Shown: one piece after another, positions 24,322-32,377 of the stretch
How positions within the stretch are numbered: the stretch's first letter is position 1
Layout: every line of letters starts with the position of its first letter
Source of the DNA: Streptomyces africanus
GTDB taxonomy: Bacteria; Actinomycetota; Actinomycetes; Streptomycetales; Streptomycetaceae
NCBI RefSeq assembly: GCF_002150735.1
Contig: NZ_MUKA01000199.1
Span: 1-43,632 of the forward strand
DNA length: 43,632 bases
Direction: 5' to 3'
Notes under the pieces: model-generated
What the model saw: only the letters and a program-made list of their open reading frames with translations
Database searches by the model: none
What the model was told of the DNA's origin: nothing
Position numbers and translations under genes: made by a program

Positions 24322-25374
24322 ATGGAGACCTTCGAGAACCTCGTCCGTGCCGAGTTCGCCCCGAAGCACACCTACCTCAACACCGCGAGCAACGGGCTCC
24401 TGCCCGCCCGGACCGTCACCGCCCTGCACCAGGCGGTGCGCATGCGCGCGGAGGGCGTGCCCCTGGGACCCCTGTACGAGGACGTCGAGGCCGCCCGCGC
24501 GTCCTTCGCCCGGCTGGCCGGCGTGCCGGCCGAGCGGGTCGCCACCGGTGCCTCGGTCGCCGAGTACGGCGGGCTGATCGCCGCCTCGCTGCCCGAGGGC
24601 GCCGAAGTCCTCACCGCGGAGGCCGACTTCGCCTCCCTGGTGAACCCGTTCCACGCGCGCGGCGACCTCAAGGTGCGCGCGGTGCCCCTGGAGCGGCTCG
24701 CCGAGTCCGTCCGGCCCGGCACCGCCCTCGTCGCGGTCAGCACCGTCCAGTCCGCCGACGGCCGGCTCGCCGATCTGCCGGCCGTGCGCGAGGCGGCACG
24801 AGCGCACGGGGCCCGCACCTACGTCGACGCCTCCCAGTCGGCCGGCTGGCTGCCGATGGAGGCCGACGAGGACGACTTCCTCGCCGCCGTCGGCTTCAAG
24901 TGGCTCCTGGGACCGCACGGGGCCGCGTTCTTCGTCGCCCCGCGGGACTTCGGCGGGCTCACACCGCTGCTCGCCGGCTGGGTCGCCGGTGAGGTCCCCT
25001 GGGAGAGCTGCTACGGCCCGGTCGAGGAACTCGCCCACTCCGCACGGCGGTTCGACATCAGCCCCTCGCTCTTCAGCTACGCCGGGCTGCGCGCCTCCCT
25101 GGAGCTGCTGGAGGAGATCGGCGTCGACGTCGTGCACGCCCACGACGTCTCCCTCGCGGACCGGTTCCGCGCCGGGCTCGCCGAGCTGGGCCACGCGCCG
25201 GTGCCCGCGCCGGGCTCGGCGATCGTGTCCGTGCCGGGGCTCGGCCACCGGCAGGGCGAGCTGAACCGGGCGGGCATCGAGGTGTCCGACCGGGCGGGGA
25301 ACCTGCGGGCGGCGTTCCACCTGTACAACACCACGGCGGACGTCGACCGGCTCCTGGACGTCCTCACGGCATGA
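24322..25374 (+). CDS. Class V PLP-dependent aminotransferase
   Basis: 350 residues from ATG 24322 (METFENLVRAEF); an in-frame ATG 36 bases earlier has no ribosome site. The fold-type I pattern is NTASNGLLPA near the N-terminus, Asp169 in TYVDASQSAGWLP, and PLP Lys193 in GFKWLLGPHG. It resembles the cysteine desulfurase/isopenicillin-epimerase-like branch; the lack of a recognisable desulfurase Cys loop favours an aminotransferase or lyase role. Substrate unknown. It converges with the ectoine operon. Confidence 0.82.
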   Translation: METFENLVRAEFAPKHTYLNTASNGLLPARTVTALHQAVRMRAEGVPLGPLYEDVEAARASFARLAGVPAERVATGASVAEYGGLIAASLPEGAEVLTAEADFASLVNPFHARGDLKVRAVPLERLAESVRPGTALVAVSTVQSADGRLADLPAVREAARAHGARTYVDASQSAGWLPMEADEDDFLAAVGFKWLLGPHGAAFFVAPRDFGGLTPLLAGWVAGEVPWESCYGPVEELAHSARRFDISPSLFSYAGLRASLELLEEIGVDVVHAHDVSLADRFRAGLAELGHAPVPAPGSAIVSVPGLGHRQGELNRAGIEVSDRAGNLRAAFHLYNTTADVDRLLDVLTA

Positions 25375-25387
25375 AGGCATGAAAAAA

Positions 25388-25429
25388 CCGGGTGGGGCCT
25401 CCCGTCCCACACGAGGAGGCCCCACCCGG
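25388..25429 (-). terminator. Strong terminator of the ectABCD operon
   Basis: The 15-bp arms at 25388-25402 (CCGGGTGGGGCCTCC) and 25415-25429 are perfectly complementary around a 12-base loop. On the minus strand the hairpin is followed by TTTTTTC, a rare true T-run for this GC level. It also protects the convergent aminotransferase gene. Confidence 0.92.
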
Positions 25430-25445
25430 CAGCTTCGTCACACGG

Positions 25446-26354
25446 TCACTTCACCGGCGTGAAGTCCCGCGCTCCGATGAATTCCGGACGCCGCACCGGC
25501 GCCGCGAACGGCTCCACCGCCGTGTTCTCCACGCTGTTGAACACGATGAACACGTTGCTGCGCGGGAACGGCGTGATGTTGTCGCCGGAACCGTGCATGC
25601 AGTTGCAGTCGAACCACGTCGCCGAACCGGCCTTGCCCGTGAACAACTTGATGCCGTGCTGCGAGGCCAGCAGGGTCAGCGCCTCGTCCGACGGCGTGCC
25701 CGCGTCCTGCATCTGCAGCGACTTCTTGTAGTTGTCCTTCGGCGTGGCCCCCGCGCACCCGAGGAAGGTCTTGTGCGACCCCGGCATGATCATGAGCCCG
25801 CCGTTGGTGTCGTAGTTCTCGGTCAGCGCGATCGAGACCGACACCGTGCGCATCCGCGGCAGACCGTCCTCGGCGTGCCACGTCTCGAAGTCCGAGTGCC
25901 AGTAGAAGCCACTGGCCCCGAAGCCCGGCTTGACGTTGATCCGCGACTGGTGGACGTAGACGTCCGAGCCGAGGATCTGTCGCGCACGGCCGACGACCCG
26001 CTCGTCCCGCACCAGCCTGGCGAACACCTCGCTGATCTTGTGCACCTCGAAGACCGAGCGGATCTCCTTGGACAGCGGCTCGACGATCGACCGCTCGTCG
26101 GCACGGATGTCCGGGTCGTTCACCAGCCGGTTGAGCTCGTTCCGGTAGACGGCGACCTCGTCGTCGGTGATCAGCTCGTCGATCGCGAGGAAGCCGTCAC
26201 GCTCGAAGGAGAGCAGGTCGGCCGGCGCGACCGGACCGGGCGCGTCGGGGGCGCCCCAGACGACCGGGTCCTGGCGCGGGGTGAGCACCTCGGTGGCGCC
26301 CCGACTGGGATAGAGGTCGGGGATACCGGTGGTGGTGTCGGTGGTGGCGGTCAT
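25446..26354 (-). CDS. ectD: Ectoine hydroxylase
   Basis: 302 residues. Fe(II)/2-oxoglutarate-dependent dioxygenase converting ectoine to 5-hydroxyectoine in the cytoplasm. Iron ligands His153 and Asp155 (FYWHSDFETWH) and His254 (NCMHGSGDN) are present, and the signature block that starts at FYWHSDF and runs through GLPRMR is intact. Last gene of ectABCD, starting six bases after ectC, followed by a strong terminator. Hydroxyectoine adds heat and desiccation protection to osmoprotection. The length is typical for the family (about 300). Confidence 0.97.
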   Translation of the reverse strand: MTATTDTTTGIPDLYPSRGATEVLTPRQDPVVWGAPDAPGPVAPADLLSFERDGFLAIDELITDDEVAVYRNELNRLVNDPDIRADERSIVEPLSKEIRSVFEVHKISEVFARLVRDERVVGRARQILGSDVYVHQSRINVKPGFGASGFYWHSDFETWHAEDGLPRMRTVSVSIALTENYDTNGGLMIMPGSHKTFLGCAGATPKDNYKKSLQMQDAGTPSDEALTLLASQHGIKLFTGKAGSATWFDCNCMHGSGDNITPFPRSNVFIVFNSVENTAVEPFAAPVRRPEFIGARDFTPVK

Positions 26355-26360
26355 GAAAGG

Positions 26361-26759
26361 TCACACCTCCTCGGTGAGCAGCGGGTAAACGCCGTTCTCG
26401 TCGTGGTCCTCCCGTCCGGTCACGGGCGGATTGAAGACGCAGAGGCAGCGGAAGTCCTTCTTGATCCGCAGCGTGTGCTTCTCGTGCCCGTCCAGGAGGT
26501 ACATCGTGCCGGGCGTGATGGTGTACGACTTCCCGGTCTCGCGGTCGGTCAGCTCGGCCTCGCCCTCCACGCAGACGACGGCCTCGATGTGGTTCGCATA
26601 CCACATCGACGTCTCCGTACCCGCGTACAGGACCGTCTCATGCAGGGAGAAGCCGACCTTCTCCTTGGCGAGGACGATGCGTTTGCTCTCCCACGTGCCG
26701 GACGCCGACTTCACGTGCCGGTCGGTACCTTCGATCTCCTTGAACGAACGGACAATCAC
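26361..26759 (-). CDS. ectC: L-ectoine synthase
   Basis: 132-residue cupin that cyclises N-gamma-acetyl-2,4-diaminobutyrate to ectoine. Recognised by MIVRSFKEIEGTDRHVKS, WYANHIEAVVCVEGEAEL and GTMYLLDGHEKHTLRIKKD. The start is GTG at 26759. Located between ectB and ectD on the minus strand. Confidence 0.97.
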   Translation of the reverse strand: MIVRSFKEIEGTDRHVKSASGTWESKRIVLAKEKVGFSLHETVLYAGTETSMWYANHIEAVVCVEGEAELTDRETGKSYTITPGTMYLLDGHEKHTLRIKKDFRCLCVFNPPVTGREDHDENGVYPLLTEEV

Positions 26760-26802
26760 GGTGCTGCGATGCCTCCTTGATGGGGTGGTGCCGGTTGTTC
26801 GG

Positions 26803-28074
26803 TCAGGCGGTCTCGCGGACGGCGCGGGCCAGCGTCGACAGGCCCTCGTCCAGCTCCTCGGGCGTGATGGTGAGGGCGGGAAGCAGTTTCACGACCTCGC
26901 TCTCCGGCCCGGACGTCTCGATGAGCAGCCCGAGCTCGAAGGCGCGCTTGGCGACCTTGCCCGCGCGGTCCTTGTCGTGGAACTCCATGCCCCACACCAG
27001 GCCGCGGCCCCGGTACTCCTTCACGTCGGCCAGGTTCTCCTCGGTGATGGAGATCAGCGCCTGCTCGACCTGTTCGCCGCGCTTGCGGGTCTGCTTCTCC
27101 ATCGCGGAGCCGTCGGCCCAGTACGCCTCCAGGGCCGCGGTGGCGGTGACGAAGGCGGGGTTGTTGCCGCGGAAGGTGCCGTTGTGCTCGCCCGGCTCCC
27201 ACACGTCGAGCTCGGGCTTGAACAGGCACAGCGACATGGGCAGGCCGTAGCCGCTGATCGACTTCGAGACGGTGACGATGTCCGGCACGATGCCCGCCTC
27301 CTCGAAGGAGAAGAAGGCGCCGGTACGGCCGCAGCCCATCTGGATGTCGTCGACGATCAGCAGCATGTCCTGCCGCTCGCACAGCTCGGACAGGGCGCGC
27401 AGCCACTCGGGCCGGGCCACGTTGATGCCGCCCTCGCCCTGCACGGTCTCGACGATCACGGCGGCCGGCTTGTTCAGGCCGGAGCCCTGGTCCTCCAGCA
27501 GCCGCTCGAACCACAGGAAGTCCTCGACGGTGCCGTCGAAGTAGTTGTCGAACGGCATGGGCGTGCCGTGCACCAGCGGGATACCGGCGCCGGCCCGCTT
27601 GAAGGCGTTGCCGGTCACGGCCAGCGAGCCCAGCGACATGCCGTGGAAGGCGTTGGTGAACGACACGATCGACTCGCGCCCCTTCACCTTCCGCGCCAGC
27701 TTCAGCGCGGCCTCCACGGCGTTGGTGCCGGTCGGGCCCGGGAACATGACCTTGTACGGCAGGTCGCGCGGCCGCAGCAGCAGGTTCTGGAAGGCCTCCA
27801 GGAACGTGCGCTTGGCGGTGGTCGACATGTCGAGCCCGTGCGTGACGCCGTCCCGCTCCAGGTAGTCGATCACGGCGCGTTTCAGGACGGGGTTGTTGTG
27901 CCCGTAGTTCAGTGACCCGGCTCCGGCGAAGAAGTCGAGGTACTCATGGCCGTCCTCGTCGTACATGCGGCTGCCCACCGCACGGTCGAAGACGGTGGGC
28001 CAGCCGCGGCAGTAGCTGCGTACCTCGGACTCGACGGTCTCGAAGACGCTCAGGTCGGGCTGGGTGATGGTCAC
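26803..28074 (-). CDS. ectB: Diaminobutyrate-2-oxoglutarate transaminase
   Basis: 423 residues from GTG 28074. Class III PLP aminotransferase making L-2,4-diaminobutyrate from aspartate semialdehyde and glutamate, the first ectoine step. PLP Lys271 lies in VTVSKSISGYGLP and Asp242 in LIVDDIQMGCGRTG; GPTGTNAVEAALKLAR is the phosphate-binding region. Second gene of ectABCD. Confidence 0.97.
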   Translation of the reverse strand: MTITQPDLSVFETVESEVRSYCRGWPTVFDRAVGSRMYDEDGHEYLDFFAGAGSLNYGHNNPVLKRAVIDYLERDGVTHGLDMSTTAKRTFLEAFQNLLLRPRDLPYKVMFPGPTGTNAVEAALKLARKVKGRESIVSFTNAFHGMSLGSLAVTGNAFKRAGAGIPLVHGTPMPFDNYFDGTVEDFLWFERLLEDQGSGLNKPAAVIVETVQGEGGINVARPEWLRALSELCERQDMLLIVDDIQMGCGRTGAFFSFEEAGIVPDIVTVSKSISGYGLPMSLCLFKPELDVWEPGEHNGTFRGNNPAFVTATAALEAYWADGSAMEKQTRKRGEQVEQALISITEENLADVKEYRGRGLVWGMEFHDKDRAGKVAKRAFELGLLIETSGPESEVVKLLPALTITPEELDEGLSTLARAVRETA

Positions 28075-28126
28075 GACGAATCGCTCCTCGGTGCGTGGGG
28101 GAAGTCTGCGGGAGTCGGGGGGAAAG

Positions 28127-28633
28127 TCAGGGGGCCAGCGGGCCGATGCGGTACAGGACCTCGGGGTCGTGCGGCCCGTCGGGGAACACGGCCGTGTCGA
28201 ACAGCACCTCGCGCTCCAGCCGGGCGCCGTGCCGCTCGGCGAACGATGTGAACAGGCGCTCCGAGGCGGTGTTGCCCGGGGTGATGGTGGTCTCCACCGT
28301 CGTCACCCCGCGCTCGGTGGCGGTCCGGGCGACCAGACCGTCGAGCAGCGTGGCGGCCAGCCCGCGCCCGCGGTGCGCCTCGTCCACCGCCACCTGCCAG
28401 ACCAGCAGGGTGCGCGGGCTGTCCGGCCGCACGTACCCGGTGATGAAACCCATCGGCTCGCCGTGCTCGTCACGCGCTACGGCCGACGTGGCCGCGAAGT
28501 CGCGGCACCACAGCAGATAGCTGTAGGACGAGTTCAGGTCGAGAACCTTCGAGTCCTTCGCCATCCGCCAGAGTGCGGCTCCGTCAGCCACCGTGGGGCG
28601 GTCGATTTGCGGATCTGCTTGTACGGCAGTCAT
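28127..28633 (-). CDS. ectA: Diaminobutyrate acetyltransferase
   Basis: 168 residues from ATG 28633 (MTAVQADPQIDRPTV); longer in-frame starts add a non-conserved arginine-rich tail. GNAT enzyme that acetylates diaminobutyrate at the gamma nitrogen. Typical blocks are DSKVLDLNSSYSYLLWCRDF, VAVDEAHRGRGLAATLLDGL and TPGNTASERLFTSFAERHG. First gene of ectABCD; the operon promoter must lie in the AT-richer 338 bases upstream. No clear Shine-Dalgarno sequence is visible before the ATG. Confidence 0.96.
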   Translation of the reverse strand: MTAVQADPQIDRPTVADGAALWRMAKDSKVLDLNSSYSYLLWCRDFAATSAVARDEHGEPMGFITGYVRPDSPRTLLVWQVAVDEAHRGRGLAATLLDGLVARTATERGVTTVETTITPGNTASERLFTSFAERHGARLEREVLFDTAVFPDGPHDPEVLYRIGPLAP

Positions 28634-28971
28634 GCGAATTGAACTTACCCAGCGAAAATCGAAATTGCATCGCCGAGAGGGGTTACGGATGGGCCGGGTC
28701 TGTGTTATCGCGCGAGCGCGAGGCTTCACAGCTCATGGCGGCAATATGCCCGGTATTGTACGGGTAATACCGGGCATAATGGTCACGATGTGTAACGCGT
28801 CACAGCCATGTAATCCCCACGAGATCTGCCCGAATTCCCTCTCCGGGTGTTCTCAAAATCTTCTGGTTTAGGATCGGAGAAAGCGGGCAGAAGAATACGG
28901 GAAGCTGTTCTTGAAAGAATTCCTAATTGTGTGCCAGCTTACATATGGGTCGCTTCGGAATCACGTGCAAT
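28634..28971. promoter_or_regulatory. AT-richer upstream region of the ectoine operon
   Basis: 338 bases without a gene, much less GC-rich than its surroundings. It must contain the ectA promoter on the minus strand. It holds a 13-bp inverted repeat (28745-28778) and, further out, CTGCCCG near 28,826 and CGGGCAG near 28,885 as loosely paired arms. I could not assign a confident -10/-35 pair. The far end is the 3' end of the DinB-like gene. Confidence 0.6.
28745..28778. promoter_or_regulatory. 13-bp perfect inverted repeat upstream of ectA
   Basis: TATGCCCGGTATT (28745-28757) and AATACCGGGCATA (28766-28778) are exact reverse complements around GTACGGGT. It sits 112 bases upstream of the ectA ATG. 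It has no T-run, so a protein site or an RNA hairpin is more likely than a terminator. Confidence 0.6.
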
Positions 28972-29523
28972 TCAAGCCCCGGTCACTCCGTCGATGCGTT
29001 CTCGCAGGAGATCGGCGTGACCGTTGTGCCGTGCGTACTCCTCGATCATGTGGATCAGCACCCAGCGCATGCTGACCTCCATCCCGGGCACCGGCCCCTC
29101 GGCGACCCGCCCGATGTGGTCCAGCGGCAGCCCCGCGCACAGCTCCCTGCCCCGCGCGATCTCCCGCCGCCAGACCCCTAGCGCCTCGTCGAGCCCCCGC
29201 CCGGGGTCCAGCGTGTAGCCAGTGCCGTCCTCGTACACCGGTGGCACGTCGAGGCCGGCGGCGACCCGCTGGAACCAGTTCCGCTCGACCTCGGCGAGGT
29301 GCTGCACCAGCCCGAGCAGCGTCAGCGCGGACGGCTCGGTCGACGCCGTCCGCACCTGCGCGTCGTCCAGCCCGGCGCACTTCAGCTCCAGCGTGGCCCG
29401 GTGGAAGTCCAGCCAGCTCTCGAGCATGGCCCGCTCGTCACCGGTGAGATGCGGGATGGGACGGCCGTCGGGAAGGGTGTGGGGGGCACCGGCGGCGGCG
29501 CCGGCGGGAGTGTCGGTGGTCAT
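28972..29523 (-). CDS. DinB-like (DUF664) protein
   Basis: 183 residues from ATG 29523. Four-helix DinB/YfiT-like fold: LTLLGLVQHLAEVERNWFQR and MRWVLIHMIEEYARHNGHAD carry His residues placed as the metal ligands of this family. Such proteins are often thiol- (mycothiol-) dependent transferases or of unknown activity. Only about 45 bases of non-repetitive sequence lie upstream before the minisatellite, so its promoter must lie in or very near the repeat. Confidence 0.85.
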   Translation of the reverse strand: MTTDTPAGAAAGAPHTLPDGRPIPHLTGDERAMLESWLDFHRATLELKCAGLDDAQVRTASTEPSALTLLGLVQHLAEVERNWFQRVAAGLDVPPVYEDGTGYTLDPGRGLDEALGVWRREIARGRELCAGLPLDHIGRVAEGPVPGMEVSMRWVLIHMIEEYARHNGHADLLRERIDGVTGA

Positions 29524-29570
29524 GCGGGGAGCATGGCACGGACCACTGACAACGCCGCCGCCCGGCTACC

Positions 29571-30243
29571 GCCTGGCGGCGGGTGCCGACCGCTGCCTGG
29601 TGGTGGGCCCGGGGTGCCGCCTGGTGGTGGGTGTCGGCCTGCTGCCTGGTGGTGGGTGCTGGTTGCTGCCTGGTGGCGGGCCCGGGCTGTCGCCTGGTGG
29701 TGGGTGCCGCCCGGTGGTGGCTGTCGGCTGCCGCCCGGTGGTGGGTGCCGGTTGCTGCCTGGCGTCGGTGCCGGCTGCCGCCTGGCGGCGGGTCCCAGCT
29801 ACTGCCTGGTGGCGGGTGCCGGTTGCCGCCCGGTGGTGGGTGTCGGCTGCTGCCTGGTGGCGGGGCCGGTTGCCGCCTGGCGGCGGTTCCCAGCTGCTGC
29901 CTGGTGGCGGGTGCCGGTTGCCGCCCGGTGGTGGGTGTCGGTTGCTGCCTGGCGTCGGTGCCGGTTGCCGCCTGGCGGCGGTTCCCAGCTGCTGCCTGGT
30001 GGCGGTTGCCGCCCGGTGGTGGGTGTCGGCTGCTGCCTGGCGTCGGGGCCGGTTGCCGCCTGGCGGCGGGTCCCAGCTACTGCCTGGCGGCGGGTGCCTG
30101 TTGCCGCCTGGTGGCGGGGCCGGCTGCCGCCTGGTGGTGGGTGCCGGTTGCCGCCGGGCGATGGGTGTCGGCTGCTGCCCGGCGGCGGACCCCTGTTGCC
30201 GCCCGGCGGCGGACCCCCGCTACCGCCCGGTGGCGGGCGCGGG
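29571..30243. repeat. 24-bp minisatellite, about 29 copies, with 95-bp higher-order repeat
   Basis: Units begin GCCTGG or GCCCGG and follow a consensus close to GCCTGGTGGCGGGTGCCG plus GTTGCC. Most are 24 bases, several 23, and two are shortened to 17. From 29757 they form a higher-order block of four units: blocks start at 29757, 29852, 29947 and 30035 (spacings 95, 95 and 88). Unit lengths of 17, 23 and 25 and a 95-base block shift the frame, and no ribosome site serves any of the open plus frames, so I judge it non-coding. It spans the DinB upstream region and runs into the last codons of the next aminotransferase gene. Confidence 0.92.
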
Positions 30244-31344
30244 CTGGCGCCATGCCTCCTCGGTCGCCCGTAGCGCCCCCGTCACGTCCACCGACAGTCC
30301 CGCCTCCGAGAGCGCGGTCCCCAAGGCCGCCAGGCTCGCCCGCACGGCCCCCGGCGTCGCATCCGCCCCGTAGTGGTTGACCCGGATCATCTCCTTGGCC
30401 AGCGCACCCCCGCCCGCCGCGAGCGGCACCGCCGGATCCGCCTGGAGCGCCCTGGCCACCAGCTGCGACGCCACCACCCCGGACGGCGCCCTCAGCGTCG
30501 TGGCGACCGGCGCCGCGTCCCGGGCCTCGTACACATACGGCTCCAGCCCGCCACCGAGCGCGACCGCCCCGGCCCGCGTGGCCGCCGCGGCACAGGCGTG
30601 CCGGGCCATCACGGCGTCCGGCCCCACCGCCTCGATCCGCTCCACGCACGCCTCAAGCGCCAGCATCTCCAGCTGCGCCGGAGCGTGCGGCAGCGCCTTG
30701 CGGCCACCGTCGAGCCACCGCTCCTTCCAGTCGAGCAGCGACAGGTACGACCGCCGCGGCGCCCGCGGGTTCGCCGCCATCCGCGCCCAGGCCCGCTCGC
30801 TCACCGACACGGCCGACACACCGGCCGGCCCGCCCATCGCCTTCTGCGCCCCGATCACGCACAGGTCCACGCCCCACGCGTCCGGCAGCACCGGCTCGGC
30901 ACCGATCGACGCCACCGCGTCCAGATAGAACAGAGCCCCGTGCTCCCGCACCACCGCGCCGATCTCCGCGACCGGGTTGGTGTTGCCGGTCGCTGCCTCC
31001 GCGTGCACCAGCGACACGAAGTCGATCTCCGGGTGCTCGGCGAAGGCCTGCCGGATCTGCTCGGCCGTGACCGCCGTGTGGAAGGGCACCGCCAGGTCGA
31101 CCACCGTCGCCCCGCAGTCCCGCAGCCAGTCGCCGAAGGTCTGCCCGTAGGGGCCCGTGATCACGTTCAGGGCCGTCGTGCCCGGGCCGGCCGCGGCACG
31201 GATCGCGCCCTCCAGCGGCAGCAGTGCCTCGCCCTGCATGATCACGACGTCGTGCTCGGTGCTCAGCAGCCGGGCCACACGGTCCTCGATCGCGGCGAAA
31301 CGGTCCGCACCGAGCGGGGTCAGGTCCAGAAACGGATGCGTCAC
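30220..31344 (-). CDS. Class V aminotransferase (alanine-glyoxylate/serine-pyruvate type)
   Basis: 374 residues from GTG 31344 (VTHPFLDLTPLGADRF), preceded by GAAGAGAG. Fold-type I PLP enzyme: MQGEALLPLEGAIRA at the N-terminus, Asp142 in ALFYLDAVASIGAEP and PLP Lys168 in VIGAQKAMGGPAG. It resembles serine-pyruvate/alanine-glyoxylate and PucG-like transaminases. The last codons, including the stop, are made of minisatellite sequence, so the C-terminal tail (about QPAPATGR) is repeat-derived. Divergent from the amino-acid ABC operon. Confidence 0.85.
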   Translation of the reverse strand: MTHPFLDLTPLGADRFAAIEDRVARLLSTEHDVVIMQGEALLPLEGAIRAAAGPGTTALNVITGPYGQTFGDWLRDCGATVVDLAVPFHTAVTAEQIRQAFAEHPEIDFVSLVHAEAATGNTNPVAEIGAVVREHGALFYLDAVASIGAEPVLPDAWGVDLCVIGAQKAMGGPAGVSAVSVSERAWARMAANPRAPRRSYLSLLDWKERWLDGGRKALPHAPAQLEMLALEACVERIEAVGPDAVMARHACAAAATRAGAVALGGGLEPYVYEARDAAPVATTLRAPSGVVASQLVARALQADPAVPLAAGGGALAKEMIRVNHYGADATPGAVRASLAALGTALSEAGLSVDVTGALRATEEAWRQPAPATGR

Positions 31345-31470
31345 GGTGGCACTCTCTTCACGTGCGGGGACTACTCGCGGGAACAACGGGAACGAGCGTA
31401 ACCGCCGCGCCCCAGCCCCCTACGACCGGTGACTTCCCAGGCCCGGCGTCCCCGCAGCCATCGGATTGTT

Positions 31471-31498
31471 TTCAGCAACTCAAACTTCTCCTTATGAT
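31471..31498 (+). promoter_or_regulatory. Candidate promoter of the amino-acid ABC operon
   Basis: TTCAGC (31471-31476) and TATGAT (31493-31498) with a 16-base spacer, in a short AT-richer stretch 34 bases upstream of the GTG. TATGAT is a good vegetative -10; the -35 is weak. Confidence 0.45.
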
Positions 31499-31531
31499 CA
31501 GAACCCGCAGTTCACTCACAGGAGGCTCGCC

Positions 31532-32377
31532 GTGAACACGCACCCCGGGCACCGGGCCCGCATCCTGGCCGCCACCACCGCGACGGCCGGGCTGCTGCTC
31601 GTGGCCGGCTGCACCTCCACCGACGACGGCGGCAGCGGCAAGAAGACGGCCGCGGGCGGCGTCGAACTCGTCAGGGCGGGCCAGCTCACCACCTGCACCC
31701 ACCTGCCGTATCCGCCGTTCCAGTCGGAGATCGACGGCAAGGTGCAGGGCTTCGACGTGTCGCTGATCGACCTGGTCGCCAAGGACCTGGGCGTGAAGCA
31801 GGACATCGTCGACCAGCCCTTCGAGAACTTCAAGACCGGCGGGTCCCTCAACGCCGGCCAGTGCGACCTCGCCGCCGCCGGCATGACCATCACCGAGGAG
31901 CGCAAGAAGAACGTCGACTTCTCCGACCCGTACTTCAACGCCACCCAGGCCGTACTGGTCGACAAGCAGAGCGGCATCTCCTCCTTCGCCGGACTCAAGG
32001 GCAAGAAGCTCGGCGCCCAGGCGCAGACGACCGGTGAGGACTACGCCAAGAGCAAGGGCCTCGACCCGGTCTCCTTCGAGTCCTCCGACGCCGTCCTCAA
32101 CGGCCTGCGCACCGGCCAGGTCCAGGCCGTCGTCATCGACTACCCGGTCGTCCAGGGCTGGCTGAAGGACAAGGCCAACGCGGACGCCTTCAAGGTCGTC
32201 GACAACATCGAGACCGGCGAGCAGTACGGCTTCACGGTGAAAAAGGGCAACACCAAGCTCCTCGCCGCGATCAACAAGGCGATTGAGGACGCCAAGGCCG
32301 ACGGTACGTACAAGAAGCTGTACGAACAGTGGATCGGCCCGTACGACGAGTCCGCCGCGTCGCCGGCCGCCTCATGA
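31532..32377 (+). CDS. ABC transporter substrate-binding lipoprotein (polar amino acids)
   Basis: 281 residues from GTG 31532, with AGGAGG 7-12 bases upstream. The signal ends in lipobox LVAGC (Cys27), so it is anchored to the outer face of the membrane. Family 3 solute-binding pattern: GQLTTCTHLPYPPFQSEIDG, VQGFDVSLIDLVAKDLGVK, AAAGMTITEERKKNVDFSDP. It delivers a polar amino acid to the permease encoded next (stop and start overlap as ATGA). The ligand cannot be read from sequence. Confidence 0.92.
   Translation: MNTHPGHRARILAATTATAGLLLVAGCTSTDDGGSGKKTAAGGVELVRAGQLTTCTHLPYPPFQSEIDGKVQGFDVSLIDLVAKDLGVKQDIVDQPFENFKTGGSLNAGQCDLAAAGMTITEERKKNVDFSDPYFNATQAVLVDKQSGISSFAGLKGKKLGAQAQTTGEDYAKSKGLDPVSFESSDAVLNGLRTGQVQAVVIDYPVVQGWLKDKANADAFKVVDNIETGEQYGFTVKKGNTKLLAAINKAIEDAKADGTYKKLYEQWIGPYDESAASPAAS

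Noticed and set aside
28573..28871. Small plus-strand frames overlapping the ectA start and upstream region
   Set aside because: No ribosome site and no domain; they overlap the ectA promoter region.
29571..30243. Possible CRISPR array
   Set aside because: Units are contiguous, with no unique spacers and no cas genes nearby.
29222..30380. Three overlapping plus-strand frames through the minisatellite that would encode repetitive WWVP/GGG proteins
   Set aside because: All three frames are open only because the repeat lacks stops. Unit-length changes of 17, 23 and 25 bases shift frame, no ribosome site is present, and the 5' part is antisense to the DinB-like gene.
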